Shown here one piece after another: positions 31,109-38,712 of a stretch of DNA of 56,099 nt. Within the stretch, counting starts at the first letter, position 1. Each line of letters opens with the position of its first letter. Location: assembly GCA_009779495.1 (NCBI GenBank), contig WRED01000008.1, forward strand, positions 1 to 56,099. The letters are read 5' to 3'. Under the pieces are notes generated by a model that saw nothing but the letters and a program-made list of their open reading frames with translations, did not search any database and had not been told where the DNA came from. Position numbers and translations under genes: made by a program. The stretch is from Oscillospiraceae bacterium. GTDB taxonomy: Bacteria; Bacillota; Clostridia; Oscillospirales; Acutalibacteraceae.

Positions 31109-32863
31109 ATGATCCAAATCAAAGTCGGCCAAGGCAGCTGCGGCATATCCGCCGGTGCGGCCAATGTATACGCCGCGCTTCACACCGCGCTTATGGAAGC
31201 CCCTGACGTATCGCTGTCCGTCACGGGATGCGTCGGCATGTGCTGGCTCGAGCCGATCGTGGACGTATATAACGCTTCGGGCGGACTCACGCGCCTGGTT
31301 CGGGTGACTGAAAACGACGTGCCAAAAATCGCCGAATATGTCAGGTCAGGCGAGCCGGAGCATGTGCGAAAGCTCACGGTCAGCGATGAGGACGCGGAGT
31401 TTTTGTCAAAGCAGACGAGAATCGCCCTGCGCAACTGCGGCGTGATTGACCCCGAGGACATCGGCGGTTATATCGCGGCCGGGGGCTACGAAGCCCTGCG
31501 GACGGTGATTCTGCACAAGTCGCCCGAAGAGGTAATCGACGTCATCAAGTCGTCGGGACTGGCCGGGCGCGGCGGCGCGGGATTTCCCGCGTGGTTCAAG
31601 TGGGACGCGGCGCGGAAAAGCAGGGATGAAATCAAATACCTGATATGCAACGCGGACGAGGGCGACCCAGGCGCGTTTATGGACCGCGCCGTAATTGAAA
31701 GCGATCCGCACAATCTCATCGAGGGGATGCTCATCGGCGCATACGCCATCGGAGCGAAAGAGGCGATCGTATACGTCCGCGCGGAGTACCCTCTGGCCAT
31801 TGCCCGGCTCGAGCGCGCCATCAATCAGGCGGCTTCTGAGGGACTGATCGGCGAAAATATTTTTGGCTCGGACTTCTCCTGCTCTTTCAGGATCAAGGCG
31901 GGCGCGGGCGCGTTTGTGTGCGGCGAAGAGACGGCGCTGATCGAGTCGCTGGAGGGACAGCGGGGAATGCCCCGGCTCAAGCCGCCGTTTCCGGCGCAGT
32001 CGGGCTATTGGAGAAAGCCGTCCAACATCAACAACGTTGAGACTTTCGCGAACGTCGCCTGGATCATCCGAAACGGCGGAGAGGCGTTCGCCGCGATGGG
32101 CACGCCCGACAGCAAGGGAACCAAGGTGTTCGCTTTAACAGGCAAAATCAAGCGCGGCGGCTTGGTGGAGATACCCATGGGCAAAACGCTCCATGACGTT
32201 ATTTTTGACATTGGCGGCGGTATGCGGACCGACAAAAAATTCAAGTGCGTGCAGATGGGCGGCCCGTCGGGCGGATGCATCCCGGCTTCGCTCTCTGACA
32301 CGCTCATCGACTATAAAAGGTTGTCCGCTACCGGCGCCATCATGGGCTCGGGCGGCATGGTCGTCATGGACGAAAGCACGTGCATGGTGAACATGGCGAG
32401 GTTTTTTCTGGACTTTACGGCAAAGGAATCCTGCGGGAAGTGCGTGCCCTGCCGCATCGGAACGAAGCGCCTTTTGGAGGTTCTGACGCGTATCTGCAAC
32501 GGCGAGGGCAAGGACGGCGACATCGGGCTTTTAGAGGAGCTTTGCAACCAGATCAAGGAAAGCTCCCTGTGCGGACTGGGCCAGACCGCGCCTAATCCCG
32601 TGCTGACGACGCTGAAATATTTCCGTCATGAATACGAAGCGCACATCAAAGAAAAGCGCTGTCCGACAGGCGAATGTCAGGCGCTTATAACCTACAGCAT
32701 TGATCCCGGGACGTGCACGGGATGTACGGCTTGCGTGAAAAAGTGCCCGGCGAACGCAATTAACGGCGAGCGCAAGGCCGCGCATGTGATCGACGCGGAG
32801 CTGTGCATCAAGTGCGGGCGGTGCGAGGAAGTTTGCAGATTCGGGGCGGTTGTCAAGCGATAA
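31109..32863 (+). CDS. NuoF/HndC-like NADH-oxidising flavoprotein with ferredoxin domain
   Basis: 584 residues, full length for the longer clostridial NuoF. It has an N-terminal thioredoxin-like part (Cys in GQGSCGISAGA and TGCVGMCWLEP). The FMN/NADH core contains GLAGRGGAGFPAWFKWD, NADEGDPGAFMDR and CGEETALIESLEG. The 4Fe-4S cluster motif ESCGKCVPCRIGTKR follows, then a C-terminal two-cluster ferredoxin (CTGCTACVKKC and CIKCGRCEEVC). This composition matches NAD(P)-linked subunits of hydrogenases, bifurcating formate dehydrogenases and similar complexes. No [FeFe] hydrogenase H-cluster gene is in the window; the 932-residue fusion at 34207 is the likely partner. Confidence 0.95.
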   Translation: MIQIKVGQGSCGISAGAANVYAALHTALMEAPDVSLSVTGCVGMCWLEPIVDVYNASGGLTRLVRVTENDVPKIAEYVRSGEPEHVRKLTVSDEDAEFLSKQTRIALRNCGVIDPEDIGGYIAAGGYEALRTVILHKSPEEVIDVIKSSGLAGRGGAGFPAWFKWDAARKSRDEIKYLICNADEGDPGAFMDRAVIESDPHNLIEGMLIGAYAIGAKEAIVYVRAEYPLAIARLERAINQAASEGLIGENIFGSDFSCSFRIKAGAGAFVCGEETALIESLEGQRGMPRLKPPFPAQSGYWRKPSNINNVETFANVAWIIRNGGEAFAAMGTPDSKGTKVFALTGKIKRGGLVEIPMGKTLHDVIFDIGGGMRTDKKFKCVQMGGPSGGCIPASLSDTLIDYKRLSATGAIMGSGGMVVMDESTCMVNMARFFLDFTAKESCGKCVPCRIGTKRLLEVLTRICNGEGKDGDIGLLEELCNQIKESSLCGLGQTAPNPVLTTLKYFRHEYEAHIKEKRCPTGECQALITYSIDPGTCTGCTACVKKCPANAINGERKAAHVIDAELCIKCGRCEEVCRFGAVVKR

Positions 32864-32909
32864 TGCGGAATTTTGAAAAAACTCACCTCATAAAAAGTCT
32901 AAAACAGCA

Positions 32910-32942
32910 TAAAACAAAAGGGACGGCCATAAAAGCCGTCCC
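32910..32942. terminator. Terminator between NuoF-like and DUF4474 genes
   Basis: GGGACGGC (32920-32927) and GCCGTCCC (32935-32942) form an 8-base stem. On the minus strand it is followed by TTTTGTTTT, ending the DUF4474 transcript. The same stem core recurs after the fusion gene at 37027. A stretch AAAAGTCTAAAACAG nearby (about 32893) resembles the right end of MITE copy 4. Confidence 0.7.
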
Positions 32943-32964
32943 CAAACAAAACTTTATTCCTTGT

Positions 32965-34101
32965 CTACCAAACAAGATTGACTGTCAGCCCGTCCACCGT
33001 ATAAGTGATATCCTTATGCTTATCCAGCGAATCGCAGAAAGCTTTCAGCATATCTTGGTCTTTCAGCGTAATGTCGCTTTCCAGCGTCAGCTGTTCCGGC
33101 CTGTAATACCGATCCGTCAGGTTAAACCCGGTAACCCACCAGTTTTCATGCGCGGGACGGTCCACAAAGACCCTGTCTCCGCGTGAAATCCGCATGGATA
33201 TGGAAAGATAATCCTCTTTCCCCACACAGTTATAAAATCCGTCCAGTTGGCTGACAGGCTTTTTGTAGACGCCTATCTCGCCGCCCGCGCCCGCAAGAGA
33301 GTAGCGGCCTTTCCATATCTGAATCTGCCAGTCCTCCCCTTTATAATGGAAAGGAATGCGTCTGGTATCGAAAAGGAACATGCCGAATTCGCTGCTGCCC
33401 AAAAAGTCGTAAATCACGTTATAGCCAAATACGTCGTGCCATGTGTTGGGCGTGGTATATACCGTCTTATTTTTCGCGTCGTAGTCGTAGCCGAGGCCCA
33501 TCAAGCCGTTGCCGCCGCTGCCGTAAAGCTGCTCGGTCTTTTCATTGTAATGAATGCCGGAGTGCATTGTATCAACCCGTCCGTCGAAGTAAGTGACAGT
33601 GCAGATGATTTCGTACAGGTCCGGCTCATCAATCGGTTCTAAAGACAAATTGACCTCTTGCGCCAGCCCCATCGTAACGGAAATCAGCCGAAGAAAGCCA
33701 CTCAAGGCGTTGTTTGACTCGCTGAGTTCCAGGGATTTCGTATTGAGCGCGGCCTGCGTCTGTGAAATCGGACTTTGGAACAGCCGCGCCAAGGGACGAA
33801 GCGGATAGAAAATATCGGGGAGCGAACCTACCACCGCCGGGAATGAAAGGCTGGATGATTCTTCAATGCCATCCATCAGAAAGCCCATTCTTTCATCATA
33901 GGTGAAGTTGCAGCGCGGCAAGGGAGCAAGGCCGAACGTCGCTTTCTGTACACCCTGAATCGCGGCTTCCATCACTTCGCTGTAGGCGACAGTGTCAAAA
34001 GCGGGAAGATCGGACTTCCTGTCAGCCTGCACGGCTGCCGGAAGCAGCAGGGACATGAAAAGCATAACGAGCGTCCTAAAATAAGTAAGAATTGGAAACA
34101 T
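32965..34101 (-). CDS. Secreted or membrane-anchored DUF4474 protein
   Basis: 378 residues on the opposite strand from its neighbours. A hydrophobic N-terminus (MFPILTYFRTLVMLFMSLLL then PAAVQA) is a signal peptide. From about residue 190 the sequence fits DUF4474: DVFGYNVIYDFLGSS, WQIQIWKGRYSLAGAGGEIG, VYKKPV and WWVTGFNLTDRYY. The biochemical role of the domain is unknown. The start is supported by GGAGGG seven bases upstream, and a promoter (TTGCAT-17-TAAAAT) lies just before it. The gene interrupts the space between two redox genes that would otherwise be adjacent. Confidence 0.75.
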   Translation of the reverse strand: MFPILTYFRTLVMLFMSLLLPAAVQADRKSDLPAFDTVAYSEVMEAAIQGVQKATFGLAPLPRCNFTYDERMGFLMDGIEESSSLSFPAVVGSLPDIFYPLRPLARLFQSPISQTQAALNTKSLELSESNNALSGFLRLISVTMGLAQEVNLSLEPIDEPDLYEIICTVTYFDGRVDTMHSGIHYNEKTEQLYGSGGNGLMGLGYDYDAKNKTVYTTPNTWHDVFGYNVIYDFLGSSEFGMFLFDTRRIPFHYKGEDWQIQIWKGRYSLAGAGGEIGVYKKPVSQLDGFYNCVGKEDYLSISMRISRGDRVFVDRPAHENWWVTGFNLTDRYYRPEQLTLESDITLKDQDMLKAFCDSLDKHKDITYTVDGLTVNLVW

Positions 34102-34137
34102 AGCGTACCCTCCGTGTTTATTTTTTTACTCACAGAC

Positions 34138-34166
34138 ATTTTACCAAAAAGTTGGCAAGAATGCAA
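34138..34166 (-). promoter_or_regulatory. Promoter of the DUF4474 gene
   Basis: TTGCAT (34161-34166) and TAAAAT (34138-34143) with 17-base spacing on the minus strand, immediately upstream of the DUF4474 start. No equally clear promoter is visible for the plus-strand fusion gene. Confidence 0.55.
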
Positions 34167-34206
34167 GTCTTTTTTGAAAAAATTATGTCGAAAGGATATT
34201 AATTTA

Positions 34207-37005
34207 ATGAACGACAACATCACATTGACCATCGACGGCAAAAAAATCACCGCCCAAAGCGGCGTGACGATCCTCGGGGCGGCGGATTTGGGCGGCATCG
34301 GGATACCGACGCTGTGTCACGACGGGCGCGTGGAGGTCTACGGCGCGTGCGGGATCTGCGTTGTGGAGGCCGAGGGCGTGCCTAAGCTGCTGCGGGCCTG
34401 CGCAACGAAAGCGTCCGACGGCATGGTAATCAAAACACGCTCCGAACGCATTGACCGCGCGCGTAAATTTTCGCTTGACATGCTGCTGTCCGACCACACC
34501 GGCGACTGCAAGGCCCCCTGCTCCCTGGCCTGTCCCGCCGGGACCGACTGTCAGGGCTATGCCGGGCTTATCGCGAACGGCGAGCATGAACAGGCCCTGC
34601 GCCTGATCAAGGAGAAAATTCCGCTGCCCGCCGCCATAGGCCGAATCTGCCCGCACCCGTGCGAGACGGCCTGCCGCCGGAAGCTCGTGGAGGAGCCGGT
34701 CTCTATCGCCGCTTTGAAGCGCTTCGCGGCCGACGCCGACCTGTTCAGCGAAAGTCCCTACATGCCAAAAACAGCGCCCGACAGCGGCAAGAGCGCCACG
34801 GTTGTCGGCGGCGGGCCGGGCGGACTGTCGGCGGCGTACTATCTGCGGCTTTTCGGCCACGCGGTCACGGTGTATGACATGATGCCCGACATGGGCGGGA
34901 TGCTTCGCTACGGCATACCCGAGTACAGATTGCCAAAAAATGTGCTTGACAGGGAAATCGCGCTGATCAGGCGGCTGGGCGTTACTTTCAAAAACAACAT
35001 AAAGCTGGGCCGTGACGTAACTCTTGCGGACTTGAGAAGCGGGAGCGACGCCGTGATTTTGGCCGTCGGCGCGTGGACAAGCGGCAAAATGAATGTCCCC
35101 GGCGAGGATTTGGACGGCGTTTTCGGCGGCATTGATTTCCTGCGCGAGGTTATATTGGGCAATGTCCCGAATATCGGCAAGCGGGTGGGCGTTTGCGGCG
35201 GCGGCAATACCGCTATGGACGCATGCCGGACCGCCGTGCGGCTCGGCGCGGAGGAGGTCTATGTCATCTACCGCCGCACCCGTGACGAAATGCCAGCCGA
35301 GAAAATTGAGATCGACGAGGCCGAGGAGGAGGGCGTGGTCTATAAATTCCTGACGAATCCCGTGGAAATACGATCGGATAACGGGCGGGTCAGCGGCATG
35401 AAGCTGCAAAAAATGGAGTTGGGCGAGCCTGACTTGAGCGGACGCAGATCACCCGTGCCGATAGACGGCGCGTTTGAAACCATAGAGCTTGACAGCGTTA
35501 TCATGGCCATCGGGCAGTATCTGGACGCCGGCGGGCTTGACGGCGTCGGGCTGACCCGGCGCGGAACCGTCGCCGCGGATGAAAAGAGCTTCCGCACAAA
35601 CCTCAGCGGCGTTTTCGCCGTCGGCGACGCCACGAATAAGGGCGCGGACATCGCGATTTCAGCCATAGGCGAGGCTCACAAGTGCGCGTATGTGGTTGAC
35701 GAATTCCTAAAGGGCAACGAGGTTCAATATACGGCGCCGTTTTTAGTGGAAAGCGAAGTCAGCGCGGAGGATTTCACGGACAGGCTTCCCGACGCGCGGG
35801 CTGAGTTCGAGTGCCTGCCGCCGGACGTCCGCAAGCACAGCTTTGACGAGGTCACCTCCTGCCTTTCACGGGACAAAGCCGTACACGAAGGCTCCCGTTG
35901 CCTGGAATGCGGCTGCCTCGACTATTTCAACTGCCGCCTGCTGCGTTTCGCGCGGGAATACGGCGCGGATCCGACGCCATACGCGGGCGAGAAACCGAAA
36001 GAACAAAAGGATTTCTCGCACCCGTACCTCATCCACGACAAGAACAAGTGCATACTGTGCGGACTGTGCGTGCGCGTCTGCGGCGAGCGCATGAACGTCA
36101 CGGCCTTGGGACTCGCCGGGCGCGGCTTTGAAACGGTGGTCTCACCTGAATTTTACAACAGCCTTGAGTCGAGCAAGTGCATCGCGTGCGGGCAGTGCGC
36201 GCTGCTCTGCCCGACCGGGGCGCTTATGGAGCGCACGCCCCACATGAAAAACGTGCCGCTGGAGGAAAACGTCACCCAAACGGTATGCGACGGTTGCGGC
36301 GCGGGCTGCAAGATGAATGTCTATCACGCCGGCCATACCGTGACGAGGGCCGAACCGTACGGCGAGGACGGTATCCTCTGCGCGGAGGGGCGTTTCGGCT
36401 TCGGGCAGGCGAATAGCCCGGACAGGCCCCACGCTCCCCTACTCAGACAAAAAGATTCGCAGGCGGACAAAGCTGTCCGTCCCTGTGTTCCGGCGGTAAG
36501 CACGACGCTGACTTTCGATGAGGCGTCAAAGCTCCTGCGTGAAAAGTTTGCCGACGCTATAAACAGCCACGGCACTGAATCTGTCGCCATTCTGCTCAGT
36601 GAAAATCTCACGAACGAGGAGATCGCCGATGCCAAGGCTTTCGCGGAAGAGGTGGGTACGGCTAACATTTATAACGCGGGGCGGCCAAAGGCGCGTGTGA
36701 GCTATGCCGATTTTTCATCGCTGGAAAGGCTTTTCGGCGCGGGCATACATCACGGCGCGAACGCGGGCGGCATGAAAGAGGCCGGGGTGAAGCCTGCCGC
36801 GGCGGCTGGACTTGGGCGGCTCAAGGCGGTTTTAGTGGTCGGCGGCGGGACTTTCGTGCCGGACGCGGAGTTTACTGCTGTGATGGGCGTAGTGCCGGAG
36901 GGAAAGGCGGATTTGTTCATACCGTGCCGCGCGTTTACTGAGAAAGACGGGACGTTTACCGCGCTGGACGGAGAAACGCTTTGCTTGCGAGGGATCGGGG
37001 GTTAG
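34207..37005 (+). CDS. 2Fe-2S / GltD-like flavoprotein / ferredoxin / truncated NuoG-like fusion
   Basis: 932 residues from the ATG at 34207 (MNDNITLTIDG), with AAAGGAT upstream. Domains in order: plant-type 2Fe-2S (Cys37, 48, 51, 65); a GltD-type N-terminal iron-sulfur region (Cys101-115 and Cys148-156); FAD domain with VVGGGPGGLSAAY (about 199) and NADPH domain with GVCGGGNTAMDACRTA (about 328); two 4Fe-4S motifs (Cys615-625, Cys658-668); and a molybdopterin-oxidoreductase-type cluster CDGCGAGC (694-701) with Cys725. The last about 160 residues keep only pieces of the molybdopterin fold, ending in the EKDGTF-type motif of NuoG; the cofactor-binding body is missing. It probably moves electrons between NAD(P)H, FAD and ferredoxin with the NuoE/F subunits. 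Confidence 0.85.
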   Translation: MNDNITLTIDGKKITAQSGVTILGAADLGGIGIPTLCHDGRVEVYGACGICVVEAEGVPKLLRACATKASDGMVIKTRSERIDRARKFSLDMLLSDHTGDCKAPCSLACPAGTDCQGYAGLIANGEHEQALRLIKEKIPLPAAIGRICPHPCETACRRKLVEEPVSIAALKRFAADADLFSESPYMPKTAPDSGKSATVVGGGPGGLSAAYYLRLFGHAVTVYDMMPDMGGMLRYGIPEYRLPKNVLDREIALIRRLGVTFKNNIKLGRDVTLADLRSGSDAVILAVGAWTSGKMNVPGEDLDGVFGGIDFLREVILGNVPNIGKRVGVCGGGNTAMDACRTAVRLGAEEVYVIYRRTRDEMPAEKIEIDEAEEEGVVYKFLTNPVEIRSDNGRVSGMKLQKMELGEPDLSGRRSPVPIDGAFETIELDSVIMAIGQYLDAGGLDGVGLTRRGTVAADEKSFRTNLSGVFAVGDATNKGADIAISAIGEAHKCAYVVDEFLKGNEVQYTAPFLVESEVSAEDFTDRLPDARAEFECLPPDVRKHSFDEVTSCLSRDKAVHEGSRCLECGCLDYFNCRLLRFAREYGADPTPYAGEKPKEQKDFSHPYLIHDKNKCILCGLCVRVCGERMNVTALGLAGRGFETVVSPEFYNSLESSKCIACGQCALLCPTGALMERTPHMKNVPLEENVTQTVCDGCGAGCKMNVYHAGHTVTRAEPYGEDGILCAEGRFGFGQANSPDRPHAPLLRQKDSQADKAVRPCVPAVSTTLTFDEASKLLREKFADAINSHGTESVAILLSENLTNEEIADAKAFAEEVGTANIYNAGRPKARVSYADFSSLERLFGAGIHHGANAGGMKEAGVKPAAAAGLGRLKAVLVVGGGTFVPDAEFTAVMGVVPEGKADLFIPCRAFTEKDGTFTALDGETLCLRGIGG

Positions 37006-37026
37006 GGACGGTTTATGAAAAATGTA

Positions 37027-37056
37027 CGGGACGGCATGAAAGCCGTCCCGTTTCTT
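37027..37056 (+). terminator. Terminator after the fusion gene
   Basis: CGGGACGGC (37027-37035) and GCCGTCCCG (37042-37050) form a 9-base perfect stem with a 6-base loop, followed by TTTCTTCT. It also lies just past the stop of the convergent aldolase gene. Confidence 0.75.
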
Positions 37057-37067
37057 CTGTATTTGGT

Positions 37068-38129
37068 TCAGATTTTCTTCGAATATTTCTTGAGGTAAAT
37101 AAGCCGCATCAGCGCCGATTCCACCGCACTGATCGTTTTTGGGTTCCCTAAAAGCGAAGCCTCCACCTGCGTTTTGCAGCCCTTGCGCATGATCATCTCG
37201 GCTGCCTCGGCATCGCTTTTCGCTGAGGCATAGCAATACGCGCCGCTATTCCTGACAAAAACGGCGTTGCGTCCCTTTGTCTTTTTGGCGATATCCCGGT
37301 CCCTGTCTTTCGCGATCTTCACGTTGCGTCCAAGGAGCTGCGCGAAATCGTCCAGCATCGGCTTCATGGGCTTTTTGCCCGCCGAACACTTGACCGCGTA
37401 GCCGTCCGCGCTGTGGATGATGTAATTCACGTCAGGCCTCGCGCCGTAAATCACGCCGTGGATCTGCGTCTCGCGCGAGCCGTCCAGCGGCTTATCCGTG
37501 AGCATCGTAAAGCCGTCCGGCGTGCGCTCGCTGCTGGCGGTATCGCCTGCGTAATCGGCGGCGGCGCCCTTAAAATGCTCCTCGCTCGCACGCTCAAGGG
37601 TCAGCGCGGTCTGGAACGCGGTGCTGAAGTCCCCTCCCATGCACAGCGCGCCGTGATGCGCCATGATAATCGCGTCGGATTTGCCGCGCTCTATCGCCTC
37701 GCATACACCTTTGCACAGCTTTTTGGTGCCGGGAAGCCCGTACTTCGCCAGCGGAACCGAATCTCCCAGCAGATTCACGAATTCGCTCGATTTAACGATC
37801 AGGTCCATCGACAGCACGCTCATGACCGACGCGTTCGTCTGGTGGGTATGGATGACGAAATTTACATCGGGGCGCATACGGTAGCACGCCGCGTGGATGC
37901 CCCTTTCGGACGACGGCTTCACGTCGCCCTCATAGCTCGCGTCGCTTATGCCGACGGTTACGATGTCGTCGGGCGTCAGGCTGTCGTAGGCACGGCCCGA
38001 GGGGGTAATGACGAATTGCGCGTCGTCAAGACGGCAGCTGATGTTGCCCCAGGTACGCGCGATCAGGCCGGTACTCAGCAGAATTTTGCCGGCTTCGATC
38101 ACGCTTTTTTTTGCGGATTGGATATCCAT
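37068..38129 (-). CDS. Tandem class II aldolase/adducin-domain protein
   Basis: About 353 residues from MDIQSAKKSVIEAG (ATG 38127-38129), with GGTG six bases upstream; earlier in-frame starts lie in a non-conserved extension. The first half is a full class II aldolase domain: GNISCR, VITPSGRAYDSL, SSERGIHAACY, the zinc pair in VIHTHQTNASV, and MAHHGALCMG. The second half repeats the fold in worn form (MLTDKPLDGSRETQIHGVIY, YIIHSADGYAV, FVRNSGAYCYA), with IHS in place of HTH, so it probably does not bind zinc. This family includes fuculose- and ribulose-phosphate aldolases and epimerases. With the nearby FGGY kinase, sugar-phosphate cleavage is a reasonable inference. Confidence 0.82.
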   Translation of the reverse strand: MDIQSAKKSVIEAGKILLSTGLIARTWGNISCRLDDAQFVITPSGRAYDSLTPDDIVTVGISDASYEGDVKPSSERGIHAACYRMRPDVNFVIHTHQTNASVMSVLSMDLIVKSSEFVNLLGDSVPLAKYGLPGTKKLCKGVCEAIERGKSDAIIMAHHGALCMGGDFSTAFQTALTLERASEEHFKGAAADYAGDTASSERTPDGFTMLTDKPLDGSRETQIHGVIYGARPDVNYIIHSADGYAVKCSAGKKPMKPMLDDFAQLLGRNVKIAKDRDRDIAKKTKGRNAVFVRNSGAYCYASAKSDAEAAEMIMRKGCKTQVEASLLGNPKTISAVESALMRLIYLKKYSKKI

Positions 38130-38163
38130 TTTATTCACCATATCTTTCATTGGGTTCTGCAAA

Positions 38164-38587
38164 TTATATGCGGTACGCGCGTTTGTTTTCCGGCTCCAAA
38201 ACATCCCAACAAGCTTTGCCGAGATATTTGAACAGTTGAATCTTCTCCGCGTGTGCGATCACCAACAGATCGTCGGGCGTTTCAGGGTAAGCGGCGCCGA
38301 GATGCGGGAACTTTTTGGGATATTCCCGCACGAACAGAGCATGACCTTTCGGATGCCCAAACAGCTCCGCTTCCGCTTCGATCGTCATGTTGCCTATGGT
38401 CAGGGCGATGCTGGAATTTTGGCACATCTGTTCGGCCTTAAGGCTTTGGCGATCGGTAGAAAGCAGCACGGCCAGCCCATCGTTTATATGGCACATCGTC
38501 CGCGCAGGTGGAAAGCACGATTTCTTTTTCGGTTCGCAGCCTTTCCTCGATTTCAGACGCCAGGTCGGCGTAGTTGAGCTCTTGCAC
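38164..38587 (-). pseudogene. FMN-binding split-barrel (PNPOx-like) protein, frameshifted
   Basis: The N-terminal part reads VQELNYADLASEIEERLR and TEKEIVLSTCADD from a GTG at 38585-38587. The main body continues in another frame as INDGLAVLLSTDRQSLKAEQ, SIALTIGNMTIEAEAELFGH and FKYLGKACWDVLEPENKRAY. Together these match the pyridoxamine-phosphate-oxidase-like split barrel proteins of Clostridia. The two halves are joined only by a frame change near 38490-38500, where the expected 'RPVSH' segment seems deleted. The gene is therefore probably inactive, unless the frame change is a sequencing error. Confidence 0.7.
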
Positions 38588-38610
38588 AAAATCACCGCTT
38601 TTTTTATTTT

Positions 38611-38680
38611 GTAGGGATTGACGCCCCGGCGATCCGAGCTTTTATACGGTTTGCGGCGTGCCGAGGGCGTCACGCCCTAC
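38611..38680. repeat. Inverted repeat with GTAGGG/CCCTAC ends
   Basis: The left arm GTAGGG..TGACGCCC..CGG (38611-38629) and the right arm CCG..GGGCGTCA..CCCTAC (38661-38680) are inverted copies. A similar GTAGGGG-to-GTCCC unit lies at 48784-48810. No gene is seen between 38588 and 38712. Confidence 0.6.
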
Positions 38681-38712
38681 GTTTTTAGAGGGATAAAGTT
38701 TCTCCGTAAGAA

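Noticed and set aside
34204-35409. Minus-strand frame of about 400 codons opposite the fusion gene
   Set aside because: All cluster-binding cysteines and nucleotide-binding loops are in the plus-strand product; the antisense product has no such pattern.
29851-37005. An [FeFe] hydrogenase operon
   Set aside because: The NuoE/F genes fit one, but no H-cluster motif set is present in any gene here, and the fusion gene has a truncated molybdopterin-type domain instead.
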